Below are positions 26,974 to 35,548 of a DNA stretch of 64,000 bases, in pieces. The DNA is taken from positions 12,032-76,031 of the forward strand of contig NZ_KI421416.1 in the NCBI RefSeq assembly GCF_000472285.1. Reading direction: 5' to 3'. A program made the position numbers and the translations under genes. The notes beneath the pieces were generated by a model, which had not been told where the DNA came from, made no database searches, and saw only the letters and a list, made by a program, of their open reading frames with translations. The stretch's first letter is position 1, and every line of letters starts with the position of its first letter. This stretch comes from Desulfuromonas sp. TF (lineage in GTDB: Bacteria > Desulfobacterota > Desulfuromonadia > Desulfuromonadales > ATBO01).

Positions 26974-28773
26974 TTACCCAGATCGACGCCCTAATCCTAA
27001 GCTTCTGATTATTTTAGACACCTGACTTTCCTCGACAACACTGCAATCCATCAGTATGGCAATAAGCTCATCGGCAATATCGAGATATCTTTCACGATTA
27101 TAATGGCGGATATTATCTGTTACATCTTGGCAGAATCTGACATGTTTACGAACATCACACAATTTTGTATTTTCTTCGTGCGTTTTCACAAAATTGTCAA
27201 CAACCTGATTAAGTGCATGGTGATGTTGCCAACGATTCGTCTCAAAATCATGCATGATTTTAACTTCAGAGGCATTTAATATTATAAGTTGACGATCTTG
27301 AGGAATCCTTCTTCTCATCCATTCTAGATTTTCGCTCAATTCCTGGGCCGACATTCCTCCCATGAAAACGAAATTCTCCGCAAACCAATAGAAAAAGTTC
27401 TCATCTATCCCCTTATCTTCATACTTCTGCAGATAACGCATCCAATGGGTGGATTGCGTGATATCGATAAGAAAATCGCCGAACGGCACAATCAGACTGG
27501 TATTCTGGTATCGATACAACCCTTGGGTATAATCCATTAATATGCTGTAAACTCGTATTCCCCAACGGCGTTGAAAAAAATTTGTCCTATAAGCATTACG
27601 GTTGAGGAAAGGCAGTCTGTCAATAACCTCAGCGAAACATTCAAGTGTCCCAGAATTGCAACGTTTTAGAATTTCAGTATGCTCCGTATGAATGGGAAAA
27701 CCTGTTTCGGAGGGATAATTGTATTCCGTTTCTATTCGGAATGAATCAGTCAGATAAGTTGATAATTGCTCTAGGTCGCATCCCCCTTTGATGAGTATTC
27801 TATGCTTTGGGAAACTGCGACGTGTCTTAACAGAGGGTGATATTTCAGCAACTTCCCGGATCCAGTCTGGGGGCATTTTATTTTCAAGGGACGAGGCGAC
27901 TTCTCCTTGAATGCTGATATGAGGTTTTCCAAGTTTGTGATAGATCCAATCTTCTATTCCCATATTCATGACGCGACAGGAGAATAAAAAATGCTGTAAC
28001 TGACCCCCTTGTAAAGAATAAAAACCACAAACGCCATAATCACCATACCGATCAACGACATGAAGATATCTTGTTTCAATATTTATGTCGTTAAACAAAC
28101 TCAATAAATTTTCTTCATCAAGCCTAACCTTGGTAAAGTTCAATTGATTGGTGCGGTTGATCAACTCCAGAATCCTGTCCTTTTCGGATAAGCAATTTTC
28201 TTTGATAGTCACCTTAATATCACATTGTCGAAGAAAATCGGCATTGCTATTGACAGCCAGATTTTTGTCTGATTGTTTAGTTTCAAGTATCTTATAATGG
28301 TGAAGTCTAGAAAGATCAGGATCATATTTGCCTTGAAATGAGGTAAGGCCAAGCATTCCATCAATATTCAAGGGAGAAGCGACTTGAATACCGGGTACAT
28401 AGAATTTTGCATCCTCCAGATTCAAAGGATTGTCATCGATAAATAAAACATTCTCTGGACGGAGTTGTATTTCTTTGATCAATTTTTCAATTACTGGTCC
28501 CTTCGGCTCCCAATTGATAAGGGGGAAGATGAAGTACGGCCAAATTTCGGCATCCTCCAGAACAGCCTTTGCATTTTCAAAAATGTTTTTTGAACAGATT
28601 GAATTGACTATCCCACGCTTCGACAATTCGATAACAAGATCATGGTTGGCTTGAACATATTCAATTGGCCCCTCGGCTAGAGTTCCCTTCCAAAAGGTAT
28701 CGTCCAGATCCCATATGACCAGTCTTACCTCTTCAGAAGTGCTTAGATTGCCTAGTGCGCGTTCCAAATCCAT
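26974..28773 (-). CDS. FkbH-like HAD-IIIC protein with extra C-terminal domain
   Basis: A 599-residue protein. Residues 15-150 form a HAD-IIIC phosphatase/transferase domain: RLVIWDLDDTFWKGTL (catalytic DxD at 22 and 24), ICSKNI and NVLFIDDNPLNLEDAKF. Residues about 175-320 look like the acyltransferase-type domain usual in FkbH relatives (NQLNFTKVRLDEENLL, YGDYGVCGFYSL). The last 250 residues, from ILIKGGCDLEQLSTYL, are unassigned, possibly SGNH-like. FkbH proteins load glyceryl units on carriers; others may act as sugar phosphatases. DNA is clearly more AT-rich than its neighbours, suggesting transfer. ATG at 28773 follows an AGGA; the frame upstream lies in the preceding gene. Confidence 0.78.
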   Translation of the reverse strand: MDLERALGNLSTSEEVRLVIWDLDDTFWKGTLAEGPIEYVQANHDLVIELSKRGIVNSICSKNIFENAKAVLEDAEIWPYFIFPLINWEPKGPVIEKLIKEIQLRPENVLFIDDNPLNLEDAKFYVPGIQVASPLNIDGMLGLTSFQGKYDPDLSRLHHYKILETKQSDKNLAVNSNADFLRQCDIKVTIKENCLSEKDRILELINRTNQLNFTKVRLDEENLLSLFNDINIETRYLHVVDRYGDYGVCGFYSLQGGQLQHFLFSCRVMNMGIEDWIYHKLGKPHISIQGEVASSLENKMPPDWIREVAEISPSVKTRRSFPKHRILIKGGCDLEQLSTYLTDSFRIETEYNYPSETGFPIHTEHTEILKRCNSGTLECFAEVIDRLPFLNRNAYRTNFFQRRWGIRVYSILMDYTQGLYRYQNTSLIVPFGDFLIDITQSTHWMRYLQKYEDKGIDENFFYWFAENFVFMGGMSAQELSENLEWMRRRIPQDRQLIILNASEVKIMHDFETNRWQHHHALNQVVDNFVKTHEENTKLCDVRKHVRFCQDVTDNIRHYNRERYLDIADELIAILMDCSVVEESQVSKIIRSLGLGRRSG

Positions 28774-28798
28774 GTCCTCATGATGAAAATTATTGGCC

Positions 28799-29506
28799 TC
28801 ACTCAATAGAAAGACCCAGGACCTGGTAACGCAAGATTGCTTCGCAAACCAGGAAATCGAGTTCCGTATCGACATCCACCGACCGTGTGACCGGCATCAC
28901 ATAACCCTCGGTATGGCTGGCCAGGAAGCTCTCGCTCTCTATCAGCCAGGGAATCGAGGCGACGTAAACGGCCCCGTTAAGGGCGTAGGCTTTCGGCAGA
29001 GTCTGCCGGCATTCGAAACCCTCCGGACGCGGCAGCAGCGGCTCCAGTCGGCCCGCGATATCGAGGCCGTACATCCAGTAGGGGCTTTGGACCGCCTCCA
29101 CCACCGATACACAGGCGGGCACATCGGAACGGGTACAGCGCTCGATGCAGGCGTCGATGTCGTCGGCGCTCCGTAGCGGCGATGTCGGCTGCAGTTTGAC
29201 GACCAGGTCGTATCCCGGCAGGCGGGCGAGTGTATGTAGAATCGGCAAAATTCCCGGAGTTTCATCCCGGGACAATTCGGCCGGGCGCACGAATGGCACC
29301 TCGCAGTCCCATGCCCGGGCGATTCGAATGATCTCCGCGTCCTCCGAAGAAAGCACCAGACGGTCGATATACCGCGACTGGCGGGCCGTCTCAATGGTCC
29401 AGGCAAGCAGCGGCTTTTCGCCGAGTGGACGAATGTTTTTGCCGAGGAGCCCTTTGCTGCCGCCCCTGGCGGGGATGATAGCGAGAACTTTAAGGCCGTT
29501 GATCAT
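28799..29506 (-). CDS. CMP-nonulosonate (acylneuraminate) cytidylyltransferase
   Basis: Activates a nonulosonic acid (sialic-, legionaminic- or pseudaminic-type) with CTP to the CMP-sugar. The 235-residue protein has VLAIIPARGGSKGLLGKNIR (CTP-binding P-loop-like motif, residues 7-26), LVLSSEDAEIIRIARAWDCE, and VKLQPTSPLRSADDIDACIE (about 106-125), all characteristic of the NeuA/LegF/PseF family. ATG at 29506 with a GGAGAAGG site. It lies between the CBS-aminotransferase and the FkbH-like gene and completes activation of the product of the NeuB-like synthase at 32350-33408. Which acid is made is not decidable here. Confidence 0.9.
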   Translation of the reverse strand: MINGLKVLAIIPARGGSKGLLGKNIRPLGEKPLLAWTIETARQSRYIDRLVLSSEDAEIIRIARAWDCEVPFVRPAELSRDETPGILPILHTLARLPGYDLVVKLQPTSPLRSADDIDACIERCTRSDVPACVSVVEAVQSPYWMYGLDIAGRLEPLLPRPEGFECRQTLPKAYALNGAVYVASIPWLIESESFLASHTEGYVMPVTRSVDVDTELDFLVCEAILRYQVLGLSIE

Positions 29507-29539
29507 GCGCTTACCTTCTCCTCAAATTGCATAAGCCTC

Positions 29540-31009
29540 TCAGCCCCGCTCATGGTGCCGGAAAACTGTGGAACTATCCAAAATAGAGCGGACTGCCTTG
29601 CAGACCCGATCGACATCGTCTAGGCTGATGTTGTTGGACGTCGGCAGACTCATGCCGCTTGCCGCCAGCCAAGTGGAATTAGGGCAATTCACCGCCGCGC
29701 CGTCGGCATACGGCGGCTGCTGATGCACCGGATGGAAGAACGGCCGGGTATCGATGCCATAGACGGCGAGCTGGGACATTAGACTGTCGCGATCAATGCC
29801 GGAGGCCGTCTCGTCGACAAGTATCGAGTAGAGCCAGAAGATGTTCCGGCCCCAGGCTTCCCGAGGCGGCAGGACGATCCCCGGCAGGCCGCCCAACTGC
29901 ATGTCGTAGCGTTTGATCACCTTGTCTCGGTAGGCTAGGAATTTTTCGATCCGCTCCATCTGGGCCAGGCCGATGGCCGCCTGAATATTGGTGAGCCGGT
30001 AGTTGAAGCCAGCCTGCAGATGCCAGTAGCGCCTCTCCCGCGACATGCCGTGGTCACGCAGCAGCATCATCCGATGGTGAAGTTCCGGATTCCGCGTGAC
30101 GACCATTCCACCCTCACCGGTAGTGATCACCTTATTTGCAAAGAAGCTGAAGGTCCCGATATCGCCGAAGGTACCGACTTTTCGCCCCTTGTATTCGGCG
30201 CCCAAAGCCTCTGCGCAATCCTCGATGACATAAAGGTCGTGCTTTCGAGCAATCTCAAGGAGCGGGTCCATGTCGCAGGGGTGGCCATAGAGATGAACTG
30301 GAAGGATTGCCCGGGTCCGGCTGGTGATAGCCGCCTCGACAGCAGATGGATCGATAGTCCATGTTCGACGATCAACATCCACTAGTACCGGCTTAGCCCC
30401 CGTGTGAAGAATCATACTGGCCGGAGCGACGAAGGTCAGATCGGGGACGATCACCTCATCGCCAGAACCGATGCCGAGAGCCACCAGGGCCAGGTGGATG
30501 GCAACGGTACCATTGCTGACGCAGAGGGCATGACAGCCACCGAGATAGCTCCGGAACGCCTGCTGGAAGTCCTCAACATACTGCCCCTGCGAGGAGATCC
30601 AGTTGCTGGTCAGGCAATCGACCACGTATTCCAGTTCCTTCCCCTGCAGATCCGGTTCCATGATCGGAAGCCGATACAGGTCGGCCCAGTGCAGGATTTC
30701 GACCAGCTGCCCCTGTGCATCGATTACCGGAAGGGTCCGAATCCGCTCGTTCAGCAGTTTGAGGTTGGCCTGGTTCCCCGTAGCGACCGAGCCTGAGACG
30801 AAATCCCGGTTCATGTAGCGTTCGACCGGGTCGGTCAGACTGGCACCGCCCAGCAGGGCGCGGCGGATGTCGCCGTCGGTCAGAATGCCGACCAAGGTAT
30901 TACCCCCAAGGACGAAGACGACCCCATGGGCCGTCAGGTCGATGGATGCCATTGCATCACGGATGGTTGCGCCGACCTTGATAATTGTTTTGCTGAGATC
31001 CCGCGTCAT
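29540..31009 (-). CDS. CBS-domain pair fused to a DegT/DnrJ/EryC1 aminotransferase
   Basis: A 489-residue fusion. Residues 1-115 are a CBS pair (VVFVLGGNTLVGILTDGDIR, then VERYMNRDF and LKLLNERIRTLPVIDAQGQ), closely like the pair in PtmE-type sugar nucleotidyltransferases. From about 120 a PLP-dependent sugar aminotransferase follows: NWISSQGQYVEDFQQAF, ALCVSNGTVAIHLALVALG, EVIVPDLTFVAPASMI, VIEDCAEALGAEYKG, and the PLP-lysine segment GTFSFFANKVITTGEGGMVV. It would aminate a keto-sugar nucleotide, as LegC or PseC do, perhaps gated by a nucleotide bound to the CBS pair. A TTG at 31033 is an alternative start; I use the ATG at 31009. Confidence 0.85.
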   Translation of the reverse strand: MTRDLSKTIIKVGATIRDAMASIDLTAHGVVFVLGGNTLVGILTDGDIRRALLGGASLTDPVERYMNRDFVSGSVATGNQANLKLLNERIRTLPVIDAQGQLVEILHWADLYRLPIMEPDLQGKELEYVVDCLTSNWISSQGQYVEDFQQAFRSYLGGCHALCVSNGTVAIHLALVALGIGSGDEVIVPDLTFVAPASMILHTGAKPVLVDVDRRTWTIDPSAVEAAITSRTRAILPVHLYGHPCDMDPLLEIARKHDLYVIEDCAEALGAEYKGRKVGTFGDIGTFSFFANKVITTGEGGMVVTRNPELHHRMMLLRDHGMSRERRYWHLQAGFNYRLTNIQAAIGLAQMERIEKFLAYRDKVIKRYDMQLGGLPGIVLPPREAWGRNIFWLYSILVDETASGIDRDSLMSQLAVYGIDTRPFFHPVHQQPPYADGAAVNCPNSTWLAASGMSLPTSNNISLDDVDRVCKAVRSILDSSTVFRHHERG

Positions 31010-31025
31010 AAACGTGTATGCACCA

Positions 31026-31892
31026 TCAAACAAGAAAGGGCTCGAGTTGACCTGCCAGCAGTTGCAACCGCGACAGGGGCTGTGATGTCACTTCAATGAC
31101 CATTGTTCGGCCCCGGCATCCAGCCAGATAAGGAAAGAACCAGGCCGAGGCGTCGAACGGCAGGTTGGTGTCGGACTTTCCATCGTTGTCGCTCAGGTGG
31201 AGCGCCTCGATCCAAGGACCGAGCCGCTCGAAATAGCTTTCCGGGCTGATGCCGAAGGTCCGCGCAGAGACCTTGGCATGGCCGACATCGAGTAGAAGCC
31301 GCACCTGCGAATGATCAATGTCTTGAAAAAACCGTTCAAGTTCGTCGACCTCGGCCAGCAGCAGGGGACAGGTGCCAAAGGAATCGAGATTGTTCAACGC
31401 AGCCACATTGTTTTCAATCAGCAGCATCAGACCCTGCCTTCGGGCATATTCTGCTAGATCACGGACGGTTGCGACGAAGGTCTGGTAAGCCGCATCTCGA
31501 TCGAAAAACGCCGCCGGACCCAACTGCCTCTGCCGGGCGGGACGTCCCAGATCATCGGGGGCCATGTGCATGGCGAAGCCGGCATGAACGCTGTAGAACG
31601 GCGCCCCAAGCTCGCGACAGAGGTCAATGGCTGTCCGGCAGAGTTGAACGCTGCGAGTGTGGATCACAGCATCAACAGAAGCCAGATTGAGCACGAAGGG
31701 CTCGACAGTCGGAGGAAAATAGTTGTGGACCAGAAATCGCCTGTCGCCGGCCGCCTGCAAGAGGGCGAAAGGATCCTCTATAGGATCGAGGCCCGAAGAG
31801 AGCTCCAGACCGATGCGGCCGATCTTCGTGGTCAGGACCTTGCGCAAGTCGCGGGTTGGGAACGCAGCCGTCGACAGATAACAAGCCATCAT
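31026..31892 (-). CDS. Sugar-phosphate isomerase/epimerase-like TIM-barrel protein
   Basis: A 288-residue protein resembling the xylose-isomerase-like/AP-endonuclease family 2 barrel: IGLELSSGLDPIEDP, RFLVHNYFPPTVEPFVLNLA, APFYSVHAGFAMHMAPDDLG, LMLLIENNVAALNNLDSFG (a conserved Glu-Asn pair), VRLLLDVGHAKVSARTFG (metal-ligand Asp and His) and IEALHLSDNDGKSDTNLPF. These supply the Glu, Asp and His ligands of a divalent metal site. Relatives of this type recur in nonulosonate and surface-sugar clusters, but the exact reaction is unknown. It overlaps the GNAT gene by four bases. Confidence 0.75.
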   Translation of the reverse strand: MMACYLSTAAFPTRDLRKVLTTKIGRIGLELSSGLDPIEDPFALLQAAGDRRFLVHNYFPPTVEPFVLNLASVDAVIHTRSVQLCRTAIDLCRELGAPFYSVHAGFAMHMAPDDLGRPARQRQLGPAAFFDRDAAYQTFVATVRDLAEYARRQGLMLLIENNVAALNNLDSFGTCPLLLAEVDELERFFQDIDHSQVRLLLDVGHAKVSARTFGISPESYFERLGPWIEALHLSDNDGKSDTNLPFDASAWFFPYLAGCRGRTMVIEVTSQPLSRLQLLAGQLEPFLV

Positions 31893-32353
31893 TCAGCCCA
31901 GCGCAGTTCCATGACAAGGTGACCGGTGTTCAGGCAGATGCCGATATCCTTGAAGCCGGCCTTCTCATATGAGCGCCGTGCAAAACGGTTGTCCGGGTGC
32001 ACTTTCAGCATCAGAGCCGCGACCCCATTAAGCTGGCACCAGCTGATGGCATAATTGATCGCCAGCCGCGACAGACCACGGTCGGCGTATGTCTGGCCGA
32101 TATAGACCCCGAAGGAGGGCCGGTGATACCCTTCATCGAACCCCCGCAGCATGAAAAAAGCGGCAAGATTTCGATCGAACCAGACCCCCCAGTAACGGTC
32201 CTTACGGGCTTCGGCCAGCCGACGGGCAAGACTGTCCGCGGAAGTTTCGAACGGGAGGAAATAGCCGCTGTAGCCGACATCGCCGGAGGTCATCAAAGCC
32301 GAGAGTGTTTCGGCATCCTCCAGACCGAGCGGGCGGATTTGCAGATCCTTCAT
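31889..32353 (-). CDS. GNAT-family N-acetyltransferase
   Basis: A 154-residue GNAT-fold protein: LQIRPLGLEDAETLSALMTS at the N-terminus, SFGVYIGQTYADRGLSRLAI (beta4 and acetyl-CoA pyrophosphate loop region) and VHPDNRFARRSYEKAGFKDI at the C-terminal end. Such enzymes acetylate amino-sugar nucleotides in legionaminic and pseudaminic acid synthesis (LegH/PseH role). The ATG at 32353 overlaps the NeuB-like stop as ATGA, which fits the local coupling better than the start five codons upstream. Confidence 0.85.
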   Translation of the reverse strand: MKDLQIRPLGLEDAETLSALMTSGDVGYSGYFLPFETSADSLARRLAEARKDRYWGVWFDRNLAAFFMLRGFDEGYHRPSFGVYIGQTYADRGLSRLAINYAISWCQLNGVAALMLKVHPDNRFARRSYEKAGFKDIGICLNTGHLVMELRWAE

Positions 32354-33408
32354 GAGCGCCCCCCGCACATGCTCCAGTCGAGCTGAGTATCCGCTTCGAT
32401 ATCGCAGACGGCAACCCGGCCGAGCAGTTCACCGGCCAGCATCGGCGGGATCCCGGTGGCCGGCCGTTTGCAGGCCAGCATATCGGCGGTAAAGACCTCG
32501 CCCGCGCGAATGCGACGCACAGCGACCAAACTGCGGCGCATATTGCGGGCATTTTCCGCCTCGGCGGGGCACGGTTCCTTGCGTCCAGAGCCTAGGGCTT
32601 GGCTGGCCTCCCGAATGGCTGATATCAGCCTCAGCAGTTCGTCCGGAGTGGCAGAGGCGGCATGGTCCGGTCCGGGCATGGTCTTATCGAGGGTTAAATG
32701 CTTCTCGAACACTCGGGCACCGAGGCCTACGGCGACCAGGCAGGCCGTGTCCGAGCAGGTATGATCGGAATAGCCCATGACCGTGCCGAAGGCCGCAGCC
32801 ATTGTCGGAATAGCACGGAGGTTGGCATCTTCGAGCCGCGAGGGATAATTGGTCGTGCACTGCAACAGCACCAGGCGATCATTACCGGCCGCGCGGAGGG
32901 TACGCACCGCCGCATCGACTTCGGCCAAGGTCGCCATCCCGGTCGAGAGAAGGATCGGCTTGCCGGTCCGGGCCACCGCGCTTAAGAAATCAGGCTCGAC
33001 TATCTGCCCCGAGGCGACCTTGAACGCCGACACTCCCAGATCTTCGAGCAGTTCAATGTCCCGCAGGCTGTAGGGAGTTGAAAGGAACTCTATACCGAGA
33101 CGGTCGCAGCAGGCTTTTAACTCGCGATGGTTGGCCAAATCCAGCTCCAGCTTCTGCAGCATCGCCAATTGGCTCTCGGCCATGTCCGTGACCACCAGTT
33201 GGTAGCGAGCCTTCGGCGCTCCGGCGGTCGCCACCTCGGCTGCGCGGAAGGTCTGAAACTTGACCGCATCGGCTCCCGCAGCGTGTGCAGCCTCGATGAG
33301 CCGCAGGGCCAGATTGAGGTCGCCGTTGTGGTTGACCCCCGCTTCTGCAATCACCAGGGCCTCTGCAGCCCCGCTTCCGGATTGTTCAAAAAGCTTGTTC
33401 CAGATCAT
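32350..33408 (-). CDS. NeuB-family nonulosonic acid synthase
   Basis: Condenses a six-carbon N-acylamino sugar (ManNAc-like or its 2,4-diamino derivatives) with phosphoenolpyruvate to a nine-carbon acid. The 352-residue protein shows LVIAEAGVNHNGDLNLALRL (about 18-37), ADAVKFQTFRAAE, EFLSTPYSLRDIELLEDLGV, FKVASGQIVEPDFL, GKPILLSTGMATLAEV, LVLLQCTTNYPSRLEDANL and MGYSDHT, all family hallmarks, and a C-terminal SAF (antifreeze-like) domain (about 285-345, MRRSLVAVRRIRAGEVF). ATG at 33408 with AGGA; the upstream in-frame start would lie close to the wzt stop. Whether it is NeuB, LegI or PseI is unclear. Confidence 0.92.
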   Translation of the reverse strand: MIWNKLFEQSGSGAAEALVIAEAGVNHNGDLNLALRLIEAAHAAGADAVKFQTFRAAEVATAGAPKARYQLVVTDMAESQLAMLQKLELDLANHRELKACCDRLGIEFLSTPYSLRDIELLEDLGVSAFKVASGQIVEPDFLSAVARTGKPILLSTGMATLAEVDAAVRTLRAAGNDRLVLLQCTTNYPSRLEDANLRAIPTMAAAFGTVMGYSDHTCSDTACLVAVGLGARVFEKHLTLDKTMPGPDHAASATPDELLRLISAIREASQALGSGRKEPCPAEAENARNMRRSLVAVRRIRAGEVFTADMLACKRPATGIPPMLAGELLGRVAVCDIEADTQLDWSMCGGRS

Positions 33409-33445
33409 GTGCTGTCCTATTGATGCAATTAGGCATGCCCGGTGG

Positions 33446-34699
33446 TCAACCCTCACTACGCCAGATCAGTGGCTGATAAATAGTGCCGGAGCGGCTCTGC
33501 CGGATTCCATCAGTGTCCACCACCTTGAACGATACTGCATGCTCCCGGACATTGATGGTGCCGAGCGGCGGCCGGGCTACCGAGGCTGAAATCGTGTAGC
33601 TTCCAGGGGTTAGCAACGGCGCAGGGAAGACAACTTCGAGGCTGGTGGTCCCCTTCCCTTCCAGGCTGACCGAATCCTTACTGTCGCGGTTGTCCGAGAG
33701 CATGACGATCTCGCCAAGGTGGTTCTTGAGCAGCAGAACGGCGTAGCCGCCCGGGAGGGGCTCCCGGCACCGATAGACCAGGTGAACTGCGAATGGTTCA
33801 TGCACCTGAAGCGGCCGGTCAAGGGGACGGCCGTCTGCATGGGTCAGGCGGACCGACAGTACCTGGTGGGGGTTGGCGGGATCGTCTGGGAAGTCCGCGC
33901 TGGCATGTTCCTCGCCCCCCCCCTGCTGCAGGTAGCGGAAGGTGATGTTCTCCGTAGGGCCATGGTCGACGATCCGGCCGTCACACAGCAGGATGGCCCG
34001 CTGGCAGAGCCGGTTGACTGCGTTCATGTTGTGACTGACAAACAGCACTGTGCGCCCTGCCCGACCGACCTCAGCCATCTTGCCCAGGCACTTCTTCTGG
34101 AATTCAGCATCCCCGACGGCGAGCACCTCGTCGACAATCAGGATCTCCGGTTCGAGATGAGCCGCGACCGCGAACGCCAGGCGTACATACATCCCAGACG
34201 AATAGCGTTTCACCGGAGTATCGATGAACTTCTCCACTCCGGAGAAGGCCAAAATCTCATCAAAGCATCGGACGATTTCGGCCTTGGTCATCCCCAGCAC
34301 CGCACCGTTGAGAAAGACATTCTCGCGACCGGTCAATTCGGGATGAAAACCCGTTCCCACTTCGAGCAGGCTGGCCACTCTTCCCTTGAGCCTGATTCGG
34401 CCGCTGGTTGGATCGGTAATCCGTGATAAAATCTTCAACAGAGTCGATTTTCCGGCACCATTGCAGCCAATGATACCGAGGGTTTCGCCGCGCTGAACGT
34501 CGAAGCTGATATTGTCGAGGGCCAGAAAGGTCCCGATGGGACTAGATTTGTTTTCGCTTCCCAGCTTGGTGTGCGGGTCATCCTTGCCGCGCAGGCGGGC
34601 CCACCAACTCTCCAAGTCATGCCGGAGGGTGCCGTGATTGATGACCCCCAGCCGGTAGGCCTTGGTCAGATGTTCCACGCGGATGACCGGATCACTCAT
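33446..34699 (-). CDS. wzt: Polysaccharide ABC exporter ATPase with C-terminal glycan-binding domain
   Basis: Energises export of a completed lipid-linked polysaccharide. The 417-residue protein has an ABC domain (Walker A GCNGAGKSTLLKIL at about 82-95, signature YSSGMYVRLAFAVAAHLEP, Walker B ILIVDEVLAVGD) and a C-terminal beta-sandwich of about 150 residues (from SVRLTHADGRPLDRPLQVHE) of the Wzt-C type, which in O9a-like systems recognises the chain terminus. It lies three bases after the permease gene. Presence of the C-terminal domain suggests the exported glycan has a capping modification, consistent with the methyltransferases nearby. Confidence 0.92.
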   Translation of the reverse strand: MSDPVIRVEHLTKAYRLGVINHGTLRHDLESWWARLRGKDDPHTKLGSENKSSPIGTFLALDNISFDVQRGETLGIIGCNGAGKSTLLKILSRITDPTSGRIRLKGRVASLLEVGTGFHPELTGRENVFLNGAVLGMTKAEIVRCFDEILAFSGVEKFIDTPVKRYSSGMYVRLAFAVAAHLEPEILIVDEVLAVGDAEFQKKCLGKMAEVGRAGRTVLFVSHNMNAVNRLCQRAILLCDGRIVDHGPTENITFRYLQQGGGEEHASADFPDDPANPHQVLSVRLTHADGRPLDRPLQVHEPFAVHLVYRCREPLPGGYAVLLLKNHLGEIVMLSDNRDSKDSVSLEGKGTTSLEVVFPAPLLTPGSYTISASVARPPLGTINVREHAVSFKVVDTDGIRQSRSGTIYQPLIWRSEG

Positions 34700-34702
34700 G
34701 GC

Positions 34703-35548
34703 TCAGACCATATCGACGAAGGTCCGCTCGACGCGGGTGAAGACTTTGATGGCGACAAAAAACAGGATGATCGTCTCGAGCAGGCTGAATGCCATTCTGG
34801 TGAAATCGACCGGGCCGGTGTCCCAGAAGGCATGCCGAAAGAACTCGACGATGAAGACCATCGGGTTGATCGCGTAGAGCCATTGCCAGTTCTCCGGAAC
34901 CAGACTTACGGGATAGATGATTGGAGTTGCGTACATCCAGAGCTGCACGGCGAATCCGGTAAGGAAGGTCAGATCCCGGTATTTGATGGTCAGGGACGAA
35001 ACAAGAATGCCGACCGAAAAGCTCAGGGCGGCCACTTGCATCAAAAGCAGCGGCAACAGCAGGGTCGCCGCCGTCAGACGGATCGGCATCCCTTCGAGCC
35101 AAAAATAGCAGCAGAACAGTGCAAATAAAATAAATTGCAGCAGAAAGGTGGCGCTATGGACGATTAATGCCGCCGCCGACACAGCCAGTCGAGGAAAATA
35201 AACCTTCTTGAAAATGCCCGCATTGGCAATGAACATCTCCGAATTCTTGGTAAGACTGGAGGCAAAAAAGTTCCAGATGGTCACCCCGGACAAATAAAAA
35301 AGGACCTTTGGGACACTGCCGGTCGAAATGCCAATGATATTGCCAAAGACGATCGTAAAAATCAGAGTGGTCATCAACGGCTGCAACAAAAACCAGAATG
35401 GCCCGAGAATAGTCTGTTTATAGACCGCTACAAAATCCCGCCGAACCAATAGCATGATCAGATCGCGATATCTCCAGAGTTCCCGCAGGCCCAGTGAGAA
35501 TACTCGTCTGCGTACAGGGATTTCAATCGTCCATTCCTGCTGCTGCAT
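34703..35548 (-). CDS. wzm: Polysaccharide ABC exporter permease
   Basis: A 281-residue ABC-2 type permease of the Wzm family: FSLGLRELWRYRDLIMLLVR (amphipathic N-terminus), YKQTILGPFWFLLQPLMTTL and FFASSLTKNSEMFIANAGIF are family landmarks, with six predicted transmembrane helices and the C-terminal ATPIIYPVSLVPENWQW loop. It forms the membrane channel for the glycan with the Wzt-type ATPase. The ATG at 35548 overlaps the stop of the preceding GT2 gene by one base (TAATG). Confidence 0.92.
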   Translation of the reverse strand: MQQQEWTIEIPVRRRVFSLGLRELWRYRDLIMLLVRRDFVAVYKQTILGPFWFLLQPLMTTLIFTIVFGNIIGISTGSVPKVLFYLSGVTIWNFFASSLTKNSEMFIANAGIFKKVYFPRLAVSAAALIVHSATFLLQFILFALFCCYFWLEGMPIRLTAATLLLPLLLMQVAALSFSVGILVSSLTIKYRDLTFLTGFAVQLWMYATPIIYPVSLVPENWQWLYAINPMVFIVEFFRHAFWDTGPVDFTRMAFSLLETIILFFVAIKVFTRVERTFVDMV

